Under the pieces are notes generated by a model. It was not told where the DNA came from and searched no databases. It was given only the letters and a program-made list of their open reading frames with translations. The position numbers were made by a program, and so were the translations under genes. This document shows, one piece after another, positions 1-5,582 of a stretch of DNA of 9,922 bases (within the stretch, counting starts at the first letter, position 1; each line of letters begins with the position of its first letter). The stretch comes from Deltaproteobacteria bacterium (GTDB taxonomy: Bacteria > Myxococcota_A > UBA796 > UBA2385): NCBI GenBank assembly GCA_947462115.1, contig CANHON010000156.1, positions 1 through 9,922 of the forward strand. Reading direction: 5' to 3'.

Positions 1-111
1 ATCGGGGCGGAGCCCGCCCTCTTGGAGCAGCCCGGACACCATGACCTCGGCCATGACCCCCGCGCCCACAAAACCGTACTGCACGCCGCCCTCGGCGATG
101 GACTGAGACAT
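1..111 (-). CDS. proC: Pyrroline-5-carboxylate reductase-like protein, N-terminal part
   Basis: The reading frame enters from the left edge and starts at ATG 109-111, giving 37 residues. The visible part has a hydrophobic beta strand followed by the dinucleotide-binding turn GFVGAGVMAE (residues 13-22). It closely resembles the N-terminal Rossmann motif of ProC enzymes (usually GxIGxGNMA); the usual Asn is Val19 here. ProC reduces 1-pyrroline-5-carboxylate to proline with NAD(P)H in the cytoplasm. A strong ribosome binding site, GAGGGAG, lies just upstream. The histidine kinase gene ends 33 bases before this start on the same strand, so co-transcription is possible. Another NAD(P)-binding oxidoreductase of the same superfamily cannot be excluded, because the catalytic and dimerisation domains lie outside the window. 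Confidence 0.72.
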   Translation of the reverse strand, partial: MSQSIAEGGVQYGFVGAGVMAEVMVSGLLQEGGLRPD

Positions 112-115
112 GGCT

Positions 116-140
116 GCTCCCTCTCTGTGAAATAGGGAGC
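116..140 (-). promoter_or_regulatory. Inverted repeat masking the proC ribosome binding site
   Basis: Perfect 7-base arms GCTCCCT (116-122) and AGGGAGC (134-140) flank an 11-base loop. In the minus-strand transcript the second arm contains the AGGGAG ribosome binding site of the proC-like gene, and the hairpin starts 4 bases after the kinase stop codon. No T-run follows, so it does not look like a terminator. I infer that it could limit translation of proC unless it is opened by ribosomes or another factor. The pairing is seen directly; the regulatory role is not shown. Confidence 0.5.
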
Positions 141-144
141 CGCT

Positions 145-1929
145 CTATCCGACAGCGGGCCGCAGCGCCCGGCCAAGCTCCTGCATCGTATAGGGTTTAC
201 CCACAAACTCGTCCATGCCCGCGGCCAAACCTTTGGCCCGGTCCTCCGGCCGAACATTGGCGGTCACGCCGACGATCCGGGTGCGGACCCCCGCGGCCCG
301 CGCCCGTCGGGTGACCTCCACCCCGTCGAGCCCAGGCAGCTGCCAGTCCATCAAAATAACGTCCCAGTCACCGCCCGCTAAAATGCGCTTGAGCGCGCCG
401 GGCCCGTCTTCGGCGAGGTCTACGGCGTAGCCGAGGCGCTCCAACATCTGGGTCGCTACATACTGGTTGACCGGCATGTCTTCGACCAACAAGGCCCGCT
501 GGGTCGCAGGACCGAGGGCGGAGGCCCGGGGCGTCGGGGCCGGCGGGGGCGCGGCGCCGGTGGGAAGCGCTGCTGATTGGCTGGAGCACTCCGACGAACG
601 AGGCAGTGGCTGCGCCGCGACAGGCAGCTCGGCGGCCCGCAGGGGAAGGCGCAGGGTGAAGGTGCTGCCCTCGCGTGGGCGCGAGTCCACCGTCAGCTGG
701 CCCGCCATCATCGCCACGAGGCGGCTCGAGATGGCGAGGCCGAGGCCCGTTCCGCCGTGGCGGCGCGAGGTGCTCGCGTCGGCTTGGGTGAAGGGCTCGA
801 AGATGCGCGCCTGGGCTTCCACCGGCACGCCGATGCCGGTGTCGCGCACTTGCCACACCAGCGCGCCGTCCTGCCGCTCGACCCGCACCTCGACGCCGCC
901 TTGGTCGGTGAACTTGACGGCGTTGCCGACCAGGTTCAGGAGCACTTGGCGCAGACGGGTGGGGTCGCCGAGGGCGGCCATCGGCACGCCCGGCTGAACA
1001 CTCCCGCGTAGAAACAGCCCCTTAGCAGCGGCGGTCTGCTCGAAGAGCCGGAGCACATCGGCCAGGACCGCCTCGGGCGAATAGGCGAGCTCCTCGAGCA
1101 CGAGGCGCCCGGACTCCACCTTGCTGAGGTCGAGGATGTCGTTGAGCAGGCTCACCAGGGTGCGGCCGCTCTCGTGGATCGTGCGGAGGGTTCGACGCTG
1201 TTCGTCGTCGAGCTTCTCGCTGTGGAGCAGCACCTCGGTCAGGCCCAGCACCCCGTTCATCGGGGTGCGGAGCTCGTGGCTCATGTTCGCCAAAAAGGTG
1301 CTCTTGGCGGCGTTCGCGGCGTCTGCGGCCTCGCGCGCGGCGTCGGTGGCCCGGCGCTGCTCCGCGTTGAGCGAGTTGAGGAAATAGCCGACGCCCGCGA
1401 TGTAGCCGACGAGCAGCACGAGGTTGAGCGTGACGGGCACCGGCTGGTAGTAGATGAGCAGGCTCTCGCGGTCGAGCAGGCCGGCGAGCTCGCCCGCGCC
1501 GAGCCCACCGATCGCGAGCAAGGCCAGCCCGGCCCAGATCCCCGCCCGCCGGTTGTCGAGCAGCGCGATGGCGATCAGCGGGAGCGCCGACAGGATCGGC
1601 GTCACGGGGCTGTAGAGCAGCCCGCTCGGCACCGCCGCCGCGAGGATGCCGAGGTAGCCCACCCCGAGCAGCAGGTGCGTGGTCAGGGTGTGCCGGTTGT
1701 AGCGGCGGTAGGCGAGCAGCATCACCACGAAGGCGGCCGTGGTGCTCGTGGAGATGGCGAACAGGCCCCAATGACCGCGGGAGGCCTGCACCGCGCTGTT
1801 CCAGGGCACCGTCGCCGCGATGAGGAGCAGCATGGCGACCAGCAGGCGCGCCTGCCGCAGCTCCATCGGATCGGCCCGCCGCGCCTCTGGCACAAAGCGG
1901 TCAAGCTGTCGCAGGAACCATGGTGGCAT
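145..1929 (-). CDS. Membrane-bound hybrid sensor histidine kinase/response regulator
   Basis: The protein has 594 residues. The N-terminal part has about six hydrophobic segments (roughly 27-43, 55-73, 84-102, 109-124, 129-150 and 165-184) with no recognisable periplasmic sensor domain. An Ala/Glu-rich helix (188-208) leads to a HisKA domain with phosphoacceptor His218 in NMSHELRTPMNG. The ATPase domain has an N box with Asn332 and Asn336, DTGIG (363-367), FEPF (377-380) and GGTGLGLA (392-399). After a Pro/Ala-rich linker (about 432-476), a receiver domain carries the acidic pair Glu483/Asp484, phosphoacceptor Asp528, Thr556 and Lys578. All catalytic residues for autophosphorylation and internal phosphotransfer are present. 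There is no HPt or output domain and no partner regulator nearby, so the signal and target are unknown. The chosen ATG follows a GGAGGGAGG tract by about 11 bases; the gene lies downstream of a terminator and so probably has its own promoter in 1930-2027. Confidence 0.95.
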   Translation of the reverse strand: MPPWFLRQLDRFVPEARRADPMELRQARLLVAMLLLIAATVPWNSAVQASRGHWGLFAISTSTTAAFVVMLLAYRRYNRHTLTTHLLLGVGYLGILAAAVPSGLLYSPVTPILSALPLIAIALLDNRRAGIWAGLALLAIGGLGAGELAGLLDRESLLIYYQPVPVTLNLVLLVGYIAGVGYFLNSLNAEQRRATDAAREAADAANAAKSTFLANMSHELRTPMNGVLGLTEVLLHSEKLDDEQRRTLRTIHESGRTLVSLLNDILDLSKVESGRLVLEELAYSPEAVLADVLRLFEQTAAAKGLFLRGSVQPGVPMAALGDPTRLRQVLLNLVGNAVKFTDQGGVEVRVERQDGALVWQVRDTGIGVPVEAQARIFEPFTQADASTSRRHGGTGLGLAISSRLVAMMAGQLTVDSRPREGSTFTLRLPLRAAELPVAAQPLPRSSECSSQSAALPTGAAPPPAPTPRASALGPATQRALLVEDMPVNQYVATQMLERLGYAVDLAEDGPGALKRILAGGDWDVILMDWQLPGLDGVEVTRRARAAGVRTRIVGVTANVRPEDRAKGLAAGMDEFVGKPYTMQELGRALRPAVG

Positions 1930-2027
1930 CGCCCGGCCGCCTCCCTCCCCCTGGGTATCGGCCCGCGGCCGCCGGGGGGCGAGCCCAAGGCCGAGTTCGC
2001 GCCAAATTGTGTTAGCGTTGCACCCCC
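1930..2027 (-). other. Leader region upstream of the histidine kinase
   Basis: These 98 bases separate the terminator of the lipoprotein pair from the kinase start. The right half (about 2000-2027) is the least GC-rich stretch here and is where a promoter reading leftward would be expected. I could not pick a convincing -35/-10 pair. The purine-rich GGGGGAGGGAGG ribosome binding region lies just upstream of the kinase ATG. Confidence 0.35.
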
Positions 2028-2064
2028 AAAAAAGGCTACGGCCCGACCCAGGGGGGTCAGGCCG
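2028..2064 (-). terminator. Rho-independent terminator after the lipoprotein pair
   Basis: Reading the minus strand, an 11-base-pair stem (CGGCC-T-GACCC pairing with GGGTC-G-GGCCG, one T.G wobble) closes a CCCT loop at 2039-2064. Five bases later comes a run of six T residues (A run at 2028-2033 on the plus strand). It begins 21 bases after the stop of the lipoprotein gene that ends at 2086. The stem and T-run are typical of an intrinsic terminator. It separates that gene from the kinase downstream. Confidence 0.8.
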
Positions 2065-2085
2065 AAGGGGGCGTCGGGTCGCGGC

Positions 2086-2688
2086 TCAGAGCGCCGGGAG
2101 GATCAGCCCGACGCGCTCAGCGGTGAACACCGCCTCCAACCGCAGCTCCTCGTCGATCACCAGGCCGCCGAGCGCGCAGCCGGCGCCGAGGCTCCAGCTC
2201 ACCGCGCCCTCCTCGATGGCCTCCTCGACGAAGACGCCGGTCACCGCGCCCACCGCGAGGCCCCCGCAGGCCGGATCTTCGCCCGCGTAGGCGGCGAAGG
2301 ACCCGTCGTCCGCCACCACGCCGAGCAGGCGATCGCCGAGCTGACCCACCTCCAGGTCGCGGTTCACGATCTGGATGGCCGCCCCCTCGTCCTTCCACAG
2401 CTGCACCACCTGGACCGAGCCCCACAGCGCCTCGTCGGGGCAGAGGGCCTCGGCGTCCTCGCACAGCACGTCAAAGACGAAGACCCCCTCGCTCAGCTCC
2501 ACCTCGCTCCCGTCGCCTGCCTCGATCTGGGCCACCAGCTCGCCGCCCTCGTAGATGTTCCACGTGGGCTCGTACTCGACCGCGTAGCTCCCGGCGACAT
2601 CGCCCGCGCCGCCGAGCGCCGAGCAGCCCGCGGACAGGGCGGTGAAGGTCGAGAGCAGCAGGCCGGCGGGGAGGGTCGAGCGGGGCAT
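2086..2688 (-). CDS. Unrecognised lipoprotein, paralogue A of a tandem pair
   Basis: The protein has 200 residues and belongs to no family I recognise. The start is ATG 2686-2688, placed by AAGGAG five bases upstream and by a type II signal peptide beginning there (hydrophobic 8-20, lipobox SAGC with Cys22). The frame stays open further upstream but would overlap the neighbouring gene with no signal or ribosome site. The mature part is acidic and shares with the upstream gene product a Y-x-P-x-W-x-x-Y-E motif (39-47), LSEG (65-68), an LC-x6-LCP pair with Cys76 and Cys83, ALWG (87-90), NRD-x-x-VGQ (109-116) and GGLVID (174-179). Cys141 and Cys171 are absent from the paralogue and could form an extra disulfide. 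Ser follows the lipid cysteine, so outer-membrane sorting is likely by the usual +2 rule. Its role is unknown; perhaps an envelope structural or binding protein. Confidence 0.88.
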   Translation of the reverse strand: MPRSTLPAGLLLSTFTALSAGCSALGGAGDVAGSYAVEYEPTWNIYEGGELVAQIEAGDGSEVELSEGVFVFDVLCEDAEALCPDEALWGSVQVVQLWKDEGAAIQIVNRDLEVGQLGDRLLGVVADDGSFAAYAGEDPACGGLAVGAVTGVFVEEAIEEGAVSWSLGAGCALGGLVIDEELRLEAVFTAERVGLILPAL

Positions 2689-2760
2689 GGGGGCTCCTTG
2701 GGCGACGGCGCCGGGCAAATGAGCGACGAAGATGGCCTCCTGTAGACCATTTTCGCCCAG

Positions 2761-2787
2761 GGCTCGGGCGAGCCTCGGACGCCGAGG
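2761..2787 (-). repeat. Two abutting inverted repeats in the leader of paralogue A
   Basis: GGCTCG-GG-CGAGCC (2761-2774) and CCTCGG-ACG-CCGAGG (2773-2787) are both perfect 6-base inverted repeats. They share two bases, so the two hairpins cannot both form completely. They lie 73-99 bases upstream of the lipoprotein start. No T-run follows on either strand, which argues against a standard terminator for the gene before it. They could be a regulator site, a leader structure or a weak end for the upstream transcript. Confidence 0.35.
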
Positions 2788-2864
2788 CCCCGCCGCTATT
2801 CGGCCTCCACCTTGGAATGGCCTTGCAAGCCCTTGCCCGCCGCGCGGGTTCCGGGCGCGCAGCA

Positions 2865-3479
2865 TCAGGGGGCAGCGAAGACCGGCGAGACCAGCTGACC
2901 GGTGAATTCAGTCTCCAAGCGCACCTCCTGGTCGATCACCAGGCCGCCGATCGCGAGGCCCGGCTGGAGGGTCCAGGCGACGCGGCCGCCGTCGATGAAG
3001 CCGTCCACGAAGGTCCCCGAGAGGCTCGCGTTGGCGAGGTATTGGACGTCCCAATCCGCGCTGCTGGCGAGCTCGAAGGCCCCATCGGGCTCCACGATGC
3101 CGAGGCGGACGTCCGCGATCTGTCCGACCGAAGGGTCGCGGTTGTGGGCCCAGAGCACCGGCCCCCAGCCCTCCAAGTAGCTGATCTCGACAGCGCCCCA
3201 CAGGGCCTTCTCGGGGCAGAGCGGCGCCGCCGGCTGGCAGAGCGCGTCGAGGTCGAGCGTGCCCTCGCTCAGCGCCACGCCGCCCGCCTGCCCAGGCATG
3301 ACTTTACCCACCAGCACGCCGTCCTCGTAGACCTTCCAGCCGGGGCTGTAGCGGAGCGTGTATTCGCCCGCGGCCTCGGCGTAGTCCGGCGGCTCCGGGG
3401 TGGGCGCTTCGCCGCAGGCCGTCGCGAAGGCAGCGGAGGCGGACAGGATCAGGGCGGAGGGGCGGATGGCGTGGGGCAT
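2865..3479 (-). CDS. Unrecognised lipoprotein, paralogue B of a tandem pair
   Basis: The protein has 204 residues and no family I can name. The start is ATG 3477-3479, preceded by AGGAG with good spacing. It opens a signal peptide with a hydrophobic core at 8-20 and a lipobox TAC ending at Cys22, followed by Gly and a Pro-rich linker (26-33). The mature protein aligns along its whole length with the next gene downstream. Shared features are AGEY (37-40), Y-S-P-x-W-x-x-Y-E (44-52), LSEG (70-73), Cys81 and Cys88 in the same LC-x6-LCP arrangement, ALWG (92-95), NRD-x-x-VGQ (113-120), GTFV (155-158) and GGLVID (178-183). The two thus arose by tandem duplication and have diverged widely outside these motifs. 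The paired cysteines suggest a disulfide in an oxidising compartment. A shared transcript with paralogue A is likely, though the gap is 176 bases. Confidence 0.88.
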   Translation of the reverse strand: MPHAIRPSALILSASAAFATACGEAPTPEPPDYAEAAGEYTLRYSPGWKVYEDGVLVGKVMPGQAGGVALSEGTLDLDALCQPAAPLCPEKALWGAVEISYLEGWGPVLWAHNRDPSVGQIADVRLGIVEPDGAFELASSADWDVQYLANASLSGTFVDGFIDGGRVAWTLQPGLAIGGLVIDQEVRLETEFTGQLVSPVFAAP

Positions 3480-3581
3480 GGGCGCTCCTGTGGGAGGCAG
3501 CGCCGCCGTCGGGGGGCGAGCCTCCACCCCGCGCCTGCGCCGCGCTGACCGGCGCGCCTACGCCGCAAACCGCCCGTTCAT

Positions 3582-3598
3582 TCGGCCACTCCGGCCGA
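3582..3598 (-). repeat. Dyad between the CoA-transferase and lipoprotein B
   Basis: TCGGCC and GGCCGA form a perfect 6-base inverted repeat around a 5-base spacer, starting 15 bases after the CoA-transferase stop on the minus strand. No T-run follows. It may be a weak transcription end or a regulator site for lipoprotein B, whose start is about 100 bases downstream. The rest of the 134-base gap (3480-3613) shows nothing else I can name. Confidence 0.3.
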
Positions 3599-3613
3599 TT
3601 GTTCCTGCGCGGG

Positions 3614-4909
3614 CTAGCCCACGCGCAGCCCCCACACCTCGCGCGCCGCCGCCGCCAGCTCCTCGCGGAAAGCGGGCGCGGCGATGCGGATCAGGGCCTG
3701 GGCGCGCTCAGCCAAGGAGCGGCCGCGCAGCTCGGCCACCCCATGCTCGGTGACGACGGTCTGCACGTGGGCCCGGGTGGTCACCACGCCGGCGCCCGGA
3801 TCGAGCAGCGGACGGATCCGCGAGACCCGCCCGCCCGCGGCCGTGGAGGGCAGCGCGATGATCGCCCGGCCGCCCTCGGAGAGGCTCGCCCCGCGCATGA
3901 AGTCCATCTGCCCGCCCACGCCGGAGTAGATCCGGGTGCCGATGCTGTCGGCGCAGACTTGGCCGGTCAGGTCCACCTGGATCGCGCTGTTGATCGCGAC
4001 CACGCCGGGATTTTGCCGGATGATGCTCGCGTCATTGACATAGGCGATGTCGAGGAAGGCGACTTCGGGGTTGTCGTCCACGAAGTCATAGAGGGCCCGG
4101 GTGCCCATCACGAAGCCGGTCACGATCTGGCCGGGCCGCTTGCGCTTGCGCCGGTTGTTGATCACCCCCGAGGCGACCAAGGGCAGGACGCCGTCGCTGA
4201 ACATCTCGGTGTGCACGCCGAGATCGCGGTGGCTGTGCAGGCAGCGGAGGGCGGCGTCGGGGATGGCGCCGATGCCCATCTGCAGGCAGGCGCCGTCGGG
4301 GATGAGGCCCGCCACGTGGGCGCCGATGGCGCTGGTCACTGCGTCGGGCGGCGCCGGCGGGTGCTCCGGCAGGGGGCGCTCTTCTTCGTAGACGACGTGC
4401 AGCGCGTCAAAGGCGACGCGGGACTCGCCGTGGGTGCGCGGCATCGCCGGGTTGATGTGGGCGATGACGCGGTCGGCCATGTCGAGGGCCGCGCGGGTGG
4501 CCTCGACCGAGATGCCCAGCGTGCACTGGCCGTGGCGATCGGGCGGGCTGACCTGAACGAAGGCCACGTCCACCGGCTGCTCGCGGCGCCGGAACAGCCG
4601 GGGGATCTCCGAGAGGAAGATCGGCACGTAGTCGGCGTCCCCGCGGTTCACCGCCGCCCGGGTGGGCGTGCCCACGAAGTAGCAGCGCTGCCGGAGGCGA
4701 CCCGCGAGGCGGGGATCGTCTAGGCGGGCGACCCCCTCGGTGTGGAGCTGCAGCAACGTGAGATCAGTGAGCTGGTCGTCATTCAGGAGGCGTTCGGCCA
4801 AGCCGTCGAGCAGCACAGTCGGGGTGCCGGCCATCGACTGGGTCCAGATGTGATCGCCAGACCGCAGGGCGGCCATCGCCTCTTCGGCGCTCCGGGCGCG
4901 GATGGGCAT
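3614..4909 (-). CDS. Acetyl-CoA hydrolase/CoA-transferase family enzyme
   Basis: With the start at ATG 4907-4909 the protein has 431 residues, the usual size for the family. GGGAG seven bases upstream supports this start over an ATG 15 codons earlier. The fold is the two-domain class I CoA-transferase of the acetyl-CoA hydrolase/4-hydroxybutyrate CoA-transferase group. Diagnostic motifs are QMGIGAIPDA (210-219), HTEMFSDG (233-240) with the likely catalytic Glu235 that forms the glutamyl-CoA thioester, GQMDFMRGA (333-341) and VTEHGVAEL (386-394). No signal peptide is present, so it acts in the cytoplasm. It would move CoA between acetyl-CoA and a short-chain acid such as acetate, butyrate, propionate or 4-hydroxybutyrate; the sequence does not decide the acceptor. 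It lies 54 bases after the LOG-type gene on the same strand. No subunit partner or dedicated fermentation genes are present here. Confidence 0.92.
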   Translation of the reverse strand: MPIRARSAEEAMAALRSGDHIWTQSMAGTPTVLLDGLAERLLNDDQLTDLTLLQLHTEGVARLDDPRLAGRLRQRCYFVGTPTRAAVNRGDADYVPIFLSEIPRLFRRREQPVDVAFVQVSPPDRHGQCTLGISVEATRAALDMADRVIAHINPAMPRTHGESRVAFDALHVVYEEERPLPEHPPAPPDAVTSAIGAHVAGLIPDGACLQMGIGAIPDAALRCLHSHRDLGVHTEMFSDGVLPLVASGVINNRRKRKRPGQIVTGFVMGTRALYDFVDDNPEVAFLDIAYVNDASIIRQNPGVVAINSAIQVDLTGQVCADSIGTRIYSGVGGQMDFMRGASLSEGGRAIIALPSTAAGGRVSRIRPLLDPGAGVVTTRAHVQTVVTEHGVAELRGRSLAERAQALIRIAAPAFREELAAAAREVWGLRVG

Positions 4910-4963
4910 TCGATGCTCCCGAGGGATCCGCGCTTGGGGCCCTGCGCGCGGCACCGTCGCCGG

Positions 4964-5569
4964 TCAGGGGTCGCGGATCCAGCTCTCGAGCTCAGGTAGC
5001 GCCGCGTCGGCCAAGGTGTCGAGCAGCCGCCCGGCGTCGGTGTCGGCGTGGATCAGGTCGACGTGCTGGTCGCGGATGAAGCCCTCGGCGTTGGCCCGCC
5101 GGAGGAAGGCCAACAATGGGTCGTAGAAGCCATCGCTGTTGAGCAGCCCCACCGGCTTGTCGTGGAAGCGGAGCTGGGTCCAGGTGGTGACCTCGAACAG
5201 CTCCTCCAAGGTGCCAAAGCCGCCGGGCAGGGCCACAAAGGCGTCCGAGAGCTGCATCATCATCATTTTTCGGGCGTGCATGCCCTCGACCACGAACAGC
5301 TCGGTGCAGCCGGTGTGGCCGAGCTCGTGCACCATCAGCTTTTGAGGGATCACCCCGAAGACCCGCCCGCCGCCGGCCAACATCGCGTCGGCCACCTCGC
5401 CCATCAGGCCGACCCGGCCGCCGCCGAACACCAGATCGATGCCCCGCTGCAGCAGGGCGCCGGCCATCTGGCGCGCTGCGATGCGGTGCTGCTCACCGAT
5501 CTGGTTGGAAGATCCGCAGTAGACGCAGACGCGCCGGATTCGGCGGATCGGGGCGAGGTCAGACGACAC
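4964..5569 (-). CDS. LOG-family nucleoside 5'-monophosphate phosphoribohydrolase
   Basis: The protein has 201 residues starting at GTG 5567-5569. The frame stays open to 5788, but that part lies within the preceding gene and has no family match. GGAG six bases before the GTG, and the start falling about 13 residues before the first conserved strand (VCVYCGSS, 14-21), fix the choice. Motifs of the TIGR00730/LOG family are GGGRVGLMG (49-57), HARK (98-101) and PGGFGTLEE (115-123), the last with the catalytic Glu123. Known members split adenine (cytokinin) 5'-monophosphates into free base and ribose 5-phosphate; in bacteria the physiological substrate is often unclear. It is a cytoplasmic Rossmann-like enzyme with no signal peptide. 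It begins 13 bases after the stop of the MopE-type lipoprotein, so translational coupling is likely, although the two functions have no obvious link. Confidence 0.93.
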   Translation of the reverse strand: MSSDLAPIRRIRRVCVYCGSSNQIGEQHRIAARQMAGALLQRGIDLVFGGGRVGLMGEVADAMLAGGGRVFGVIPQKLMVHELGHTGCTELFVVEGMHARKMMMMQLSDAFVALPGGFGTLEELFEVTTWTQLRFHDKPVGLLNSDGFYDPLLAFLRRANAEGFIRDQHVDLIHADTDAGRLLDTLADAALPELESWIRDP

Positions 5570-5582
5570 GCGCGCTCCAGGC

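Noticed and set aside
1174..2745. Plus-strand open frame of 523 residues across the kinase and lipoprotein A
   Set aside because: It is antisense to two supported genes and a terminator, and its composition is typical of shadow frames in GC-rich DNA.
2822..2829. CTTGCAAG palindrome and repeated CCTTG words before lipoprotein A
   Set aside because: They are short and have no second copy at a matching place upstream of lipoprotein B, so they are not supported as an operator.
2689..2865. N-terminal extension of lipoprotein A
   Set aside because: It would bury the signal peptide 59 residues inside the protein, overlaps the stop region of lipoprotein B, and has no ribosome site.
3611..3620. GGGCTAGCCC palindrome at the CoA-transferase stop codon
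   Set aside because: It is too short and overlaps the stop codon, with no loop or T-run. It is probably chance.
3599..4723. Plus-strand open frame of 374 residues opposite the CoA-transferase
   Set aside because: It has His/Gly/Asp-rich shadow composition and no recognisable motif. The minus-strand gene has all catalytic motifs.
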